Source: Flavobacteriaceae bacterium (GTDB lineage Bacteria > Bacteroidota > Bacteroidia > Flavobacteriales > Flavobacteriaceae). Taken from it: a stretch of 64,000 nt of DNA. The notes under the pieces were generated by a model. The model was not told the DNA's origin, ran no database searches, and worked only from the letters and a program-made list of their open reading frames with translations. The translations under genes and the position numbers were made by a program. Below are positions 10,533-19,747 of the stretch, one piece after another. The stretch is taken from positions 186,001-250,000 of the forward strand of contig JABABD010000040.1 in assembly GCA_014238425.1 (NCBI GenBank), written 5' to 3'. How positions within the stretch are numbered: the first letter of the stretch is position 1; each line of letters opens with the position of its first letter.

Positions 10533-10610
10533 CTAGTGTACCATTCCCTTGCATTGCGATGTAATCGTAATGACCGTAATAAGAATGATATTGACTATTC
10601 TGTTTTTCAT
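10533..10610 (-). CDS. ilv-thr operon leader peptide (25 residues)
   Basis: This short open frame begins MKNRIVNIILITVITIT. Residues 5-17 are 12 of 13 Ile, Val, Leu or Thr (six Ile, three Thr, two Val, one Leu). These are the end products or descendants of the genes that follow (ilvDBNCA, thrAB). The stop codon lies 20 bases before a perfect terminator hairpin. By the standard attenuation model, ribosome stalling at these codons when charged Ile, Val, Leu or Thr tRNA is scarce would leave the GGGAATGG segment free to break the terminator. The reading frame and hairpin are seen directly; the regulatory role is inference from known leader architecture. Confidence 0.8.
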   Translation of the reverse strand: MKNRIVNIILITVITITSQCKGMVH

Positions 10611-10666
10611 TTGTTATGTCAAATATTAGAAACAATTTTTAACTATCCTAATAAATTTTAATAATC

Positions 10667-12133
10667 TTAAACTCTTGGTAAATCACCTTCTCCCTTTAAA
10701 GGTAAATTAGAACTCCCCATTAAATAGGCATCCACATGATGTGCGGCTTGCCGTCCCTCAGAAATTGCCCATACAATTAATGATTGGCCACGTCTCATAT
10801 CACCCGCAGTGAAAATACCAGGGACATTTGTCATATAATCCTTTGTTGATGCTTGTATATTGGTCCTGAAATCCATTTCCAAACTAAACTGCTCTGCCAA
10901 TGTTTTTTCGGAGCCTGTGAACCCGAGAGCCAATAGGACTAAATCGCAATCCCATTTTTTTTCAGTGCCAGCGATTTCCTTCAATTCTGGGCGTTGGCCT
11001 TCTTTGAAAATCCACTCCACTTCAACAGTTTTAAGTACCTTTAAGTTACCGTCTTTATCTCCTAAAAATTCCTTTGTTGAAATGCCAAAGAACCTTTCTA
11101 CACCTTCTTTATGAGAAGAACTGGTTCTCAATTTCATCGGCCAATATGGCCAAGGCTGGTTTGCTGGACGACCTTCTGAAGGCTTACTCAAAATCTCAAA
11201 ATTGATTACTGATTTAGCTCCATGACGATTAGATGTCCCTATACAATCTGAGCCTGTATCTCCACCACCAATAACGATGATGTTCTTATTTTTAGCAAAT
11301 AATTCTTCTTCAAAGTCATTAATCCCATCAACACGCTGGTTATTTTGTTTTAAGAAATCCATAGCTTGAACAACCCCCTTTAAATGCGCTCCTTTAATAG
11401 GAATACTTCTTTTAACAGTAGCTCCTCCACAAAGCACAATCGCATCATAATCACTTTTAAGTCTTTCGACGCTTATATTCATTCCAACGTGTGCATTTGT
11501 TTCGAAAAGAATGCCTTCTTCCACCAGCACTTTCAATCTACGGTCAATTACATCTTTCTGTAGTTTAAAATCTGGAATACCATAGCGCAACAAACCTCCA
11601 ACCTTAGTATCACGCTCGAAAACAGTTACTAAATGCCCTGCACGATTTAGTTGCTGAGCAGCAGCCAACCCTGATGGACCAGAACCTACCACAGCGACTT
11701 TCTTTCCTGTTCTTGCTACTGGCTGTTGAGCGATAATCCAACCTTCTTGAAAAGCTGTTTCAACTATATTTTTCTCTATGTTTTCAATAGATACTGGGTC
11801 TTCATTAATTCCTAGAACACAGGCTTCTTCACAAGGTGCTGGACACAAACGTCCTGTAAATTCTGGGAAATTATTGGTTGAATGCAAGATTTCTGCTGCT
11901 TGCTTCCATCTTCCTTTATATACATGGTCATTAAAATCAGGAATCAAATTCCCCAAAGGACAACCACTATGACAAAAGGGAATACCACAGTCCATACATC
12001 GTGCTCCTTGATCTTTCAACTTGTTCTCGTTCATAGGAAGCGTAAATTCCTTGTAGTGCTTCAGCCTATTCTCTACTTTTTCGTAGCTCTCATCTTGCCT
12101 TTCATATTCTAAAAATCCTGTTGTCTTTCCCAT
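10667..12133 (-). CDS. gltD: glutamate synthase (NADPH) small subunit
   Basis: Supplies electrons from NAD(P)H through FAD and Fe-S centres to GltB for glutamate formation from glutamine and 2-oxoglutarate. It has 488 residues. The N-terminal cysteine cluster ARCMDCGIPFCHSGCP lies near residues 44-60, with a second group LCPAPCEEAC further on. The FAD loop is VAVVGSGPSGLAAAQ and the NAD(P)H loop IIVIGGGDTGSDCIG. The C-terminal GDMRRGQSLIVWAI segment is typical. Four bases separate it from gltB, so the two are one operon. The ilv-thr leader follows with no intervening terminator. Confidence 0.96.
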   Translation of the reverse strand: MGKTTGFLEYERQDESYEKVENRLKHYKEFTLPMNENKLKDQGARCMDCGIPFCHSGCPLGNLIPDFNDHVYKGRWKQAAEILHSTNNFPEFTGRLCPAPCEEACVLGINEDPVSIENIEKNIVETAFQEGWIIAQQPVARTGKKVAVVGSGPSGLAAAQQLNRAGHLVTVFERDTKVGGLLRYGIPDFKLQKDVIDRRLKVLVEEGILFETNAHVGMNISVERLKSDYDAIVLCGGATVKRSIPIKGAHLKGVVQAMDFLKQNNQRVDGINDFEEELFAKNKNIIVIGGGDTGSDCIGTSNRHGAKSVINFEILSKPSEGRPANQPWPYWPMKLRTSSSHKEGVERFFGISTKEFLGDKDGNLKVLKTVEVEWIFKEGQRPELKEIAGTEKKWDCDLVLLALGFTGSEKTLAEQFSLEMDFRTNIQASTKDYMTNVPGIFTAGDMRRGQSLIVWAISEGRQAAHHVDAYLMGSSNLPLKGEGDLPRV

Positions 12134-12137
12134 AGCG

Positions 12138-15100
12138 TTACAGTCTTACTTTTTGTTCTTCCTCTAATCTTATAAGCGCCTGTCTATATTCTTCTGGAAG
12201 CACTTTTATGAATTTTGGCAATTCTTTCTCCCAATTCTCAAGAATACGTTGTGCCAAAGGACTTAAGGTTGCATTGTAATGATTTTCAATTAGCTGTTTT
12301 AACTCTAAAACATCTTCGGTAGTATCTACTGGATCTAAATTCAACCCTTCTGCATTACACTGCTTTTCGAATGTTTTATTCTTATCATATACATAAGCAA
12401 TTCCACCACTCATACCCGCTCCAAAATTTCGTCCTACTTCACCTAGTATAACAGCTTTTCCTCCAGTCATGTATTCGCAACCGTGATCACCAATACCTTC
12501 AACAACAGCAACAACTCCTGAGTTTCTAACACAGAATCGTTCTCCAGCTTTTCCATTAATGTAAGCCTCACCAGCAGTTGCTCCATAAAAAGCCACATTC
12601 CCAATAATGATATTGTCTTCTGGAACAATAGTAGCTTCATCAGGTACTTTGACAATCAATTTTGCTCCTGATAAGCCTTTTCCTATATAGTCATTAGTGT
12701 TTCCGTTAACAACTAATGTTAATCCATGAGCTGCAAAAGCACCAAAACTCTGACCAGCTGACCCAGTAAAATTGATTTTCAAGGTGTTTTCAGGTAACCC
12801 TTTCGCCCCATATATTTTAGAAATCTCATTACTTAGTATCGCTCCAAATGCACGATCCATATTATTGATTTTTGATTCCAATACTATTTTCTCTCTTCTG
12901 AATAATGCTGGATGCGCTTGTCGTATGATTTCGAAATCTAACGATTTTTCTAGATCGTGATCTTGAGCTTCTGTATTGTAGAGTTTCGTTTCTTCTGATA
13001 CCTCAACTTTATGAAGAATCGGTGATAAATCCAATCCATTTGATTTATAAAAATCGATTGTTTTATTTCGATCTAACTTTTGCACTTGTCCGACCATTTC
13101 GTCAACCGTTCTAAAACCAAGTTGTGCCATAATCTCTCTTAACTCTTGCGCTACGAAATACATGAAGTTAACCACATGCTCCGGCTTACCTTTAAATTTT
13201 TTACGCAATTCTGGGTTTTGAGTTGCGATACCTACAGGACAAGTGTTTAAATGACACACACGCATCATTACACATCCAGAAGCTACTAATGGCGCCGTTG
13301 CAAATCCAAATTCTTCTGCTCCCAAAAGACATGCAATAGCCACATCGCGACCTGTTTTTAATTGCCCATCACACTCCAACACCACTCGATTTCTTAGATT
13401 GTTCATGACTAAGGTCTGCTGCGCTTCTGCTAGCCCCAATTCCCATGGTAATCCTGCATGTTTAAGAGATGTCAATGGCGAAGCTCCTGTGCCTCCATCA
13501 TGTCCAGAAACTAGTATCACATCACCTTTGGCCTTCGCTACGCCAGCTGCAACTGTGCCAATTCCAACTTCAGAAACCAACTTCACATTAATTCTTGCCA
13601 CACGATTCGCAGATTTTAAATCATAAATAAGTTGTGATAAATCTTCAATAGAGTAAATATCGTGATGCGGAGGTGGCGAAATCAAACCAACGTAAGGTGT
13701 TGAATTTCTTGTTTTGGCGATATCCGGATTCACTTTTGGGCCAGGTAATTGACCGCCTTCACCTGGTTTAGCACCTTGAGCCATTTTTATTTGAATTTCG
13801 GAAGCATTTGTTAAATAATTAGAAGTCACTCCAAATCGCCCTGAAGCCACTTGTTTAATAGCTGAATTTTTCCAATCGCCATTTGAATCTTTATAGAATC
13901 GTTCTTCGTCCTCGCCACCTTCTCCAGAATTACTTTTGCTACCTATACGATTCATCGCAATCGCTAAATTCTCATGAGCCTCTTTACTTATAGACCCATA
14001 AGACATTGCGCCTGTTTTGAATCTCTTGACAATCGCTGTCCATGGCTCTACTTCATCTAATGAAATTGGGTCATAATTGGTGAACTCAAACAAACCTCTA
14101 ATAGTCATTAATTGTTTACTCTGTTCGTTTACCAGTTTTGAGTATTCCTTATAAGTTGAATGTTTATTACTACGAACAGATTCTTGAAGTTTAGCAATCG
14201 TTAACGGGTTAAATAAATGCTTTTCACCATCTCGCCTCCATTTATATTGCCCACCAAATTCAAGTCCTAAATCTGCAACAACAGTATCTGTTTTATATGC
14301 TTTCTTATGACGCTTGTATATTTCTTTTTCTATTTCCCGAAGACCAATACCTTGTATTCTTGTCACAGTGTTCGGGAAATACTCATTAACTACTTTAGTA
14401 TTCAATCCAACACATTCAAATAATTGTGATCCACGATATGAATTGAGTGTAGAAATCCCGATTTTGTTCATCACTTTCAGTATCCCCATGCCAACTGCTC
14501 TATTATAATTGTTTATGGCTGGTAAATATTCTAAGTTTTCTATATCATTTTCTTCTACTTGTTTGAATACAATTTCATTAACAATATATGGATTGACAGC
14601 ACTTGCTCCATATCCAAATAACAAAGCAAAATGATGAACCTCGCGAGGTTCAGCAGATTCGATGATTAAACTGACTTTGGCGCGTTTTCCAATTTTATAA
14701 AGTTCATGATTTACATATGAACAGGCTAATAACGCAGGAATCGGCGCCAATGAATCAGTTACACCTCTATCCGACAATATGATAATATTTCCACCCTGAT
14801 CAATAGCATCAGAAGCTTGTTTAACCAAATTTTTAAGTGCTCTTTCAAGCTCGTTAAGACCTTTGTCTACTTCATATAAGATTGGGATAGTAGTGACTAC
14901 AAAATCAGGATTTCGCGTATAGTTCTTTATTTTATCAAGATCATGTTTTGAAATAACTGGATTCTGTATCTTCAGCTTACGACACTGATCCTCATTTATC
15001 TTAAAAAGATTAGTGTCCTCACCAAGTGTTAGACTTATATCTGTGATCAATTTTTCTCGAATTCCATCCAAAGGTGGATTTGTTACTTGTGCGAATAATT

Positions 15101-16643
15101 GTTTGAAGTAATTATAAATTAGTTGTGGTCGTTCAGACAGCACGGCAATTGGCGTATCATTACCCATGGATCCAATAGGCTCTTTCCCCAATTGTGCCAT
15201 CGGTTGAATAATTGTTCTTAAATCTTCTTCAGTATAGCCAAAAACCGTTTGACGTTTTAGCAAATCATCTTCTTCATGTTCGATTGGCCCTTTCTTGGCT
15301 GGGATATCGGCTAAATTCACCAAATTTTTATCTAGCCACTTTTTATAAGGTTGTTTAGAAACAATATCTTTTTTAATTTCCTCATCCTTAACTATTCGAC
15401 CTTTATTCATATCTACCAAGAACATTTTACCTGGTTCTAATCTTCCATGGTGTTCAATATTTTTAGGTTGAATATCTATAACCCCAGTTTCAGAAGACAT
15501 AATTACATAACCATTCTTAGTCACTGTATATCGTGACGGTCTTAGACCATTTCTATCAAGAACGGCACCAATAAAATTACCATCCGTAAATGGTATGGAC
15601 GCTGGACCATCCCAAGGCTCCATGATACAAGAGTTATACTCATAAAATGCACGTTTCGCTTCAGACATGTCCGGGTTTTTCTCCCAAGCCTCAGGCACTA
15701 ACATCATCATAACTTCAGGCAATGAACGACCTGTCATTAACAATAATTCGACGACCATATCCATAGATGCAGAATCAGATTTACCAGGTAATATAATCGG
15801 AAAAATATTCTTGATATCATCTCCAAACCATTCGCTTTCCATTAATTCTTGACGAGACAAAGTCCTAGACACATTACCACGAAGTGTATTTATTTCTCCG
15901 TTATGACACATATATCTAAACGGTTGCGCCAAATCCCAAGTTGGGAACGTGTTTGTCGAAAAACGCTGATGCACCAAAGCTAATCTTGTGACCAATGATT
16001 CGTCCTGCAAATCTGTATAGAAGAGTTTAATATCTTCAGGTATCAAAAGGCCTTTAAATATTATTGTCTTTGCTGAAAGGCTTGGTAAGTAAAAACGAGC
16101 ACTTTCAGATAATTTTGAATTATATATATGGTGTTCTGCTTTTTTTCTGGCAGTGAAAAGTTTTAAATTAAATTCAAATGCTTCTTGTTTTGGTTGTGCC
16201 TTTCCTATAAATACTTGTTTTATGAAAGGGACCGTTTCAGAGGCTACCTTACCTATAACGGATTCATCAACGGGAACGTTTCTCCATCCCAAAATGCTTA
16301 GTCCTTGTTTCTTTATATAGAACTCAAACTTTTCTATGCAATAATCTCTTTGATTTTCTTTTTTAGGAAGAAAGACATTACTAACTGCATATTCTCCTGC
16401 TTTAGGTAAATTAAAAACACAATTCTCAATAAAAAAGTCGTGAGGGATATCAATAAGGATTCCTGCTCCATCCCCAGTCTTACCATCACTACTTACCGCA
16501 CCACGGTGTTCTAATTTTTCTAGAATCTCAAGAGCTTTGTGGATGATATCATTAGACTTATTTCCTTTTAAGTTACATATAAAACCTGCTCCGCAATTCT
16601 CATGTTCGAATTCCGGTAAATACATGCCTTGTTTTTTCAACAT
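12138..16643 (-). CDS. gltB: glutamate synthase large subunit
   Basis: Ferredoxin/NADPH-type glutamate synthase, the GOGAT half of ammonium assimilation. It has 1501 residues, full length. A short propeptide precedes Cys17 (HENCGAGFI), the nucleophile of the class II glutamine amidotransferase domain. The central and FMN-binding domains follow, with the 3Fe-4S pattern C-x5-C-x4-C ending in [13 protein letters not shown]. The C-terminal third is the GltB beta-helix domain with repeated G-x-x-G turns. It is divergent from the porin-P-II-Amt genes across a 440-base gap, which suggests shared nitrogen control. Confidence 0.97.
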   Translation of the reverse strand: MLKKQGMYLPEFEHENCGAGFICNLKGNKSNDIIHKALEILEKLEHRGAVSSDGKTGDGAGILIDIPHDFFIENCVFNLPKAGEYAVSNVFLPKKENQRDYCIEKFEFYIKKQGLSILGWRNVPVDESVIGKVASETVPFIKQVFIGKAQPKQEAFEFNLKLFTARKKAEHHIYNSKLSESARFYLPSLSAKTIIFKGLLIPEDIKLFYTDLQDESLVTRLALVHQRFSTNTFPTWDLAQPFRYMCHNGEINTLRGNVSRTLSRQELMESEWFGDDIKNIFPIILPGKSDSASMDMVVELLLMTGRSLPEVMMMLVPEAWEKNPDMSEAKRAFYEYNSCIMEPWDGPASIPFTDGNFIGAVLDRNGLRPSRYTVTKNGYVIMSSETGVIDIQPKNIEHHGRLEPGKMFLVDMNKGRIVKDEEIKKDIVSKQPYKKWLDKNLVNLADIPAKKGPIEHEEDDLLKRQTVFGYTEEDLRTIIQPMAQLGKEPIGSMGNDTPIAVLSERPQLIYNYFKQLFAQVTNPPLDGIREKLITDISLTLGEDTNLFKINEDQCRKLKIQNPVISKHDLDKIKNYTRNPDFVVTTIPILYEVDKGLNELERALKNLVKQASDAIDQGGNIIILSDRGVTDSLAPIPALLACSYVNHELYKIGKRAKVSLIIESAEPREVHHFALLFGYGASAVNPYIVNEIVFKQVEENDIENLEYLPAINNYNRAVGMGILKVMNKIGISTLNSYRGSQLFECVGLNTKVVNEYFPNTVTRIQGIGLREIEKEIYKRHKKAYKTDTVVADLGLEFGGQYKWRRDGEKHLFNPLTIAKLQESVRSNKHSTYKEYSKLVNEQSKQLMTIRGLFEFTNYDPISLDEVEPWTAIVKRFKTGAMSYGSISKEAHENLAIAMNRIGSKSNSGEGGEDEERFYKDSNGDWKNSAIKQVASGRFGVTSNYLTNASEIQIKMAQGAKPGEGGQLPGPKVNPDIAKTRNSTPYVGLISPPPHHDIYSIEDLSQLIYDLKSANRVARINVKLVSEVGIGTVAAGVAKAKGDVILVSGHDGGTGASPLTSLKHAGLPWELGLAEAQQTLVMNNLRNRVVLECDGQLKTGRDVAIACLLGAEEFGFATAPLVASGCVMMRVCHLNTCPVGIATQNPELRKKFKGKPEHVVNFMYFVAQELREIMAQLGFRTVDEMVGQVQKLDRNKTIDFYKSNGLDLSPILHKVEVSEETKLYNTEAQDHDLEKSLDFEIIRQAHPALFRREKIVLESKINNMDRAFGAILSNEISKIYGAKGLPENTLKINFTGSAGQSFGAFAAHGLTLVVNGNTNDYIGKGLSGAKLIVKVPDEATIVPEDNIIIGNVAFYGATAGEAYINGKAGERFCVRNSGVVAVVEGIGDHGCEYMTGGKAVILGEVGRNFGAGMSGGIAYVYDKNKTFEKQCNAEGLNLDPVDTTEDVLELKQLIENHYNATLSPLAQRILENWEKELPKFIKVLPEEYRQALIRLEEEQKVRL

Positions 16644-16956
16644 AACTAGAAAAATTTACAGGTTTTACAACCTCATTATTCCTCTAATATATTGGGAGAC
16701 ATTCAATAAATAAAATGAGAGAATCACTTTTCCGATATCGATAATCTAAGGTTTTGAAATTATAAAATTCTCAATTCATGATGTTTGAATTTATGAAATT
16801 CATAATGAGAAAGAGCAGTTCTTTTACTCACTTCGCTAAATTTTATTCATCAAAAAAGACAAATCTTTAACATTATTTCAACAAAAAAGTGATTCTCTTG
16901 AATATTTTCAAAAATCTTCATTGTCATATTGAAGCATTTATATCATTAAAAATTTC

Positions 16957-17030
16957 ATACCCTAATTTTATTAGGGTATAAATTATAAAATTCATAAAAA
17001 TTAATATTGTACCCCTATTTTTAGGAGGGT
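16957..17030 (+). promoter_or_regulatory. pair of CCCTA/TAGGG palindromes, candidate operators
   Basis: The first site is a perfect 9-bp inverted repeat, ATACCCTAA then TTTTA then TTAGGGTAT (16957-16979). The second (17010-17030) reads ACCCCTATTTTTAGGAGGGT and keeps the symmetry with one extra base. Their centres are about 52 bases apart, five helical turns. If transcription starts about seven bases after the TAAATTTG box, the sites centre near -40 and -93, the geometry of a dimeric activator. The regulator is unknown. Confidence 0.55.
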
Positions 17031-17046
17031 TAAATATATTTTAATA

Positions 17047-17054
17047 TAAATTTG
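17047..17054 (+). promoter_or_regulatory. TAAATTTG -7 box of porin-glnK-amtB
   Basis: This is an exact match to the Bacteroidota -7 consensus TAnnTTTG, 29 bases ahead of the porin ATG. No good TTG/TTTG -33 element sits 19-21 bases upstream; the second CCCTA palindrome occupies that region instead. That is consistent with an activator-dependent promoter. Inferred from sequence only. Confidence 0.5.
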
Positions 17055-17083
17055 AATCATCATCAATCAAAAATCAAACAGTT

Positions 17084-18058
17084 ATGAAAAGAATTATTAC
17101 TCTTAGTATGTTAATCAATTTTATCAGCGTAAATGCACAAGAAGAATTAGAAAAGAAACTTTATTTCTCTGGAAGCGTAGACACCTATTATAAAGCTAAC
17201 ATCACAGCTCCTAATGATGACAACCAAATTGCACCAGAAACATCATTCGCTAACACTTCTGGTTTCTCTTTGGGCATGGCAAATGTAATCGCCAGTTATG
17301 AGGGTAAGAGAATCGGTTTCGTAGGCGATTTAGTATTTGGCCCAAGAGGAGAAGCTGCAAGCGTAACTGTTCTTAACCAATTATACGCTTATTGGAATGT
17401 AAATGCTAAAGTAACACTAACCATGGGTAAGTTCAATACATTTCTTGGTTACGAAGTCATTGCTCCAGCAGACAATTTCAACTACAGTACTTCATATTTA
17501 TTTTCAAATGGGCCTTTCTCACATACTGGTTTAAAAGTCGATATAGCAGTTTCTCAAGATGTAAGCCTCATGCTTGGCATCATGAATCAGACAGATATTA
17601 CAGAGTTCAATCCAGATGATAGTTATGCTATTGGTGCTCAATTAGGTTATGAAAACCAATACCTTAATTTATTATATGACAAAGCAGGATTAGGCTTCGA
17701 AGTAGATTATACTGGTGGTTTTGATGTGTTAGATGATTTCTTTCTAGGCATCAACGTAGCTTATACTGATAACGACGGCGACGGATTTGCCGGTATTGCT
17801 TTATATCCTCAGTATTCAACCTCTGAAAGCTTTGCCATAGGATTTCGAGGCGAATATTTTGCAACTCATACTGATGACGGCACTGACAACACTAATGTAT
17901 TCACCGCTACGCTTACAGGAAGCTATACTATTGAAAATCTTATCATCAAACCAGAACTAAGATTAGACGGTGGTTCTGATGAGTTTTATATCAATACTGA
18001 TTTAGAACCCGCAAAAAGCCTTGCCTCATTTGCACTAGCAGCTATATATAAATTCTAA
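17084..18058 (+). CDS. outer-membrane beta-barrel porin (BBP2/OmpL-like)
   Basis: A 324-residue protein with an N-terminal signal peptide ending near NAQ (residue 18). It is followed by alternating amphipathic strands and a C-terminal aromatic residue (AAIYKF), as expected for an outer-membrane barrel. The opening FSGSVDTYYKANI and the middle segment MGKFNTFLGYEVIAP resemble the putative beta-barrel porin-2 family. It is first in a run with a P-II protein (15-base gap) and an ammonium transporter, so it probably lets ammonium or a small nitrogen compound cross the outer membrane. The substrate is inferred from context only. Confidence 0.75.
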   Translation: MKRIITLSMLINFISVNAQEELEKKLYFSGSVDTYYKANITAPNDDNQIAPETSFANTSGFSLGMANVIASYEGKRIGFVGDLVFGPRGEAASVTVLNQLYAYWNVNAKVTLTMGKFNTFLGYEVIAPADNFNYSTSYLFSNGPFSHTGLKVDIAVSQDVSLMLGIMNQTDITEFNPDDSYAIGAQLGYENQYLNLLYDKAGLGFEVDYTGGFDVLDDFFLGINVAYTDNDGDGFAGIALYPQYSTSESFAIGFRGEYFATHTDDGTDNTNVFTATLTGSYTIENLIIKPELRLDGGSDEFYINTDLEPAKSLASFALAAIYKF

Positions 18059-18073
18059 ACCAAAATTAAAATC

Positions 18074-18412
18074 ATGAAAAAAGTTGAAGCAATCATTCGG
18101 AAATCAAAGTTTTCCAAAGTTAAAAAAGCCCTGCACGAAGTAGGTGTAAATTTTTTCTCTTACTGGGATGTTACAGGCCTAGGAAACGAAAAAGAAGGGC
18201 ATGTCTATAGAGGTGTTTCATATAGCACTAGCGACATACAAAGACGCTACCTCTCTATTGTAGTAAATGATGATTTTGAAGACATCACTGTAAGCATCAT
18301 TATAAAAGAAGCCGCTACAGGAAATATTGGCGACGGGAAAATATTCGTCTCTCATATTGATGAAGTTTACAGAATACGAACAGGAGAAAAAGGCGGACAA
18401 ACTTTAAGATAA
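18074..18412 (+). CDS. glnK: P-II family nitrogen regulatory protein
   Basis: A trimeric signalling protein of 112 residues that senses ATP/ADP and 2-oxoglutarate and usually plugs the neighbouring AmtB. MKKVEAIIRKSKF is the typical start, and the B-loop TGNIGDGKIFV (residues 82-92) is intact. The T-loop keeps YRGVSY, with Y50 at the place of the uridylylated Tyr51 of E. coli GlnB. The rest (STSDIQRRYLSIVV) differs from the usual FLPK-type loop. It lies 11 bases upstream of amtB, the canonical glnK-amtB pair. Confidence 0.92.
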   Translation: MKKVEAIIRKSKFSKVKKALHEVGVNFFSYWDVTGLGNEKEGHVYRGVSYSTSDIQRRYLSIVVNDDFEDITVSIIIKEAATGNIGDGKIFVSHIDEVYRIRTGEKGGQTLR

Positions 18413-18423
18413 TCATTCAAGAT

Positions 18424-19665
18424 ATGGAAATACTTACTATAAACAACGTATGGATGATGATCTGTACAGCACTCGTTTTCTTTATGCACTTAGGCTTTGC
18501 TTTCTTAGAAATTGGGTTAACAAGACAAAAAAACACAATTAACATTTTATTCAAGAATATATTCATCATTACCGCTGGGTTATTACTATATGCATTGGTT
18601 GGTTTTAACTTAATGTACCCAGGTTTTGAATCTGGTGATTGGGGTATACTCGGATTCGCTGGATTAGGTCTAGATTCACCTTCAACCGTAGAAGGAACAT
18701 TAGACCTTGCTTACAATGAAGGCTACACTTACTGGACCGATTTCCTATTTCAAGGCATGTTCGCCGCAACGGCAGCCACCATAGTCTCTGGAGCTGTAGC
18801 AGAGCGCATGAAAATTGGACCTTTTATGATTTTTACCATAATTTATGTCGGGTTGATTTATCCAATCGCAGGTTCTTGGAAATGGGGAGGAGGATTTTTG
18901 CAAATGAGAGAAACACCTTTTTACGATTTCGCTGGATCCACCTTGGTTCATTCAGTCGGTGGATGGGCGGCCTTAGTAGCAGTTTGCTTATTAGGTGCTC
19001 GTATTGGAAAATTCAAGGAAGGAAAAATACAGGCCATTCCAGGCCACAATATACCATTAGCAACTGCTGGTGTTTTGATACTTTGGCTCGGTTGGTTTGG
19101 CTTTAATGGTGGTTCTGTGCTTTCGGCAGATCCTGGAGCAACATCATTAGTGTTAGTAACTACCTCACTTGCTGCGGCCTCTGGAGGCACTATCGCAGCT
19201 TTTGTATCCATGTTGAAATTCAAAAATCTTGACCTCACCATGTTCCTAAATGGCATACTAGGTGGTTTAGTAGGAATCACTGCAGGCGCAGATCAAATGA
19301 GTCCTACAGATGCTATAATTATTGGAACTATAGCTGGAACTATCATCGTATTTGCGGTTTCACTGATTGATAGGCTTAAATTAGACGATCCAGTAGGAGC
19401 AATTGCCGTACATTTGGTATGTGGCATATGGGGAACACTAGCTGTTGGTATCTTTGGAAATCTCGCAGGTGGCGCCCAATTTACTAGTCAATTAATCGGT
19501 GTTTTATCTTATGCAGTAATATGCATAGCATCCTCATTCGTAATTATATTTATACTAAAAAAAGTAGTTGGCATAAGAGTTTCAGAAAAAGAAGAGCTTG
19601 AAGGGCTTGATACTCATGAGCACGGCATGGATGCCTATCCAGATTTTAGACTTAATGAACATTAG
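18424..19665 (+). CDS. amtB: ammonium transporter
   Basis: An Amt/Rh-family membrane channel of 413 residues with about 11 hydrophobic helices. The twin pore histidines are visible as H176 (STLVHSVGGWAAL) and H330 (VHLVCGIWGTLAVG). The signature DFAGSTLVHSVGG replaces the more usual DFAGG. There is no cleavable signal peptide; the N-terminus goes straight into the first helix. With the upstream P-II protein and porin it forms an ammonium-uptake operon. A bidirectional terminator follows. Confidence 0.95.
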   Translation: MEILTINNVWMMICTALVFFMHLGFAFLEIGLTRQKNTINILFKNIFIITAGLLLYALVGFNLMYPGFESGDWGILGFAGLGLDSPSTVEGTLDLAYNEGYTYWTDFLFQGMFAATAATIVSGAVAERMKIGPFMIFTIIYVGLIYPIAGSWKWGGGFLQMRETPFYDFAGSTLVHSVGGWAALVAVCLLGARIGKFKEGKIQAIPGHNIPLATAGVLILWLGWFGFNGGSVLSADPGATSLVLVTTSLAAASGGTIAAFVSMLKFKNLDLTMFLNGILGGLVGITAGADQMSPTDAIIIGTIAGTIIVFAVSLIDRLKLDDPVGAIAVHLVCGIWGTLAVGIFGNLAGGAQFTSQLIGVLSYAVICIASSFVIIFILKKVVGIRVSEKEELEGLDTHEHGMDAYPDFRLNEH

Positions 19666-19687
19666 AACTTTAATTTATTTGTAAGAT

Positions 19688-19720
19688 AAAAACCTCGAAA
19701 CGTTAGCTTCGAGGTTTTTT
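19688..19720. terminator. bidirectional intrinsic terminator between amtB and ppc
   Basis: AAAAACCTCGAA pairs with TTCGAGGTTTTT around an 8-base loop. T-runs occur on both strands, so it can end the amtB transcript (plus) and the convergent ppc transcript (minus). Confidence 0.9.
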
Positions 19721-19747
19721 TATTTCTAATTACATCAATAAAGTGTA

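Larger units (their letters stand above)
10304..10666 (-). promoter_or_regulatory. ilv-thr leader region between gltD and ilvD
   Basis: This 363-base gap contains, in transcription order, 56 bases after the gltD stop, a 25-codon leader peptide (10610-10533), an intrinsic terminator (10512-10484) and a 180-base A/T-rich stretch before ilvD. No terminator lies between gltD and the leader, so the leader can be read from a gltB promoter as well as from a local one. Just upstream of the leader ATG there is an imperfect TAnnTTTG-like box (TAATATTTG). In the last stretch I see only a short GACTTTAGTC hairpin and a CAAATTTG box. Confidence 0.75.
16644..17083. promoter_or_regulatory. divergent control region, gltB versus porin-glnK-amtB
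   Basis: This 440-base A/T-rich gap holds no gene. It contains AGGTTTTACAACCT, a small palindrome close to the gltB start (about 16660-16675). It also has a 14-base exact inverted pair (AGAGAATCACTTTT at 16718-16731 and its complement at 16885-16898) and several weaker palindromes such as GAATTTATGAAATTC between them. Two CCCTA/TAGGG palindromes (16957-16979 and 17010-17030) and a TAAATTTG promoter box (17047-17054) lie ahead of the porin. No sigma-54 box is visible. Confidence 0.7.

Noticed and set aside
16644-17083. Sigma-54 promoter controlling the nitrogen genes
   Set aside because: No TGGCAC-N5-TTGC-like element is present on either strand; a TAnnTTTG box is present instead.
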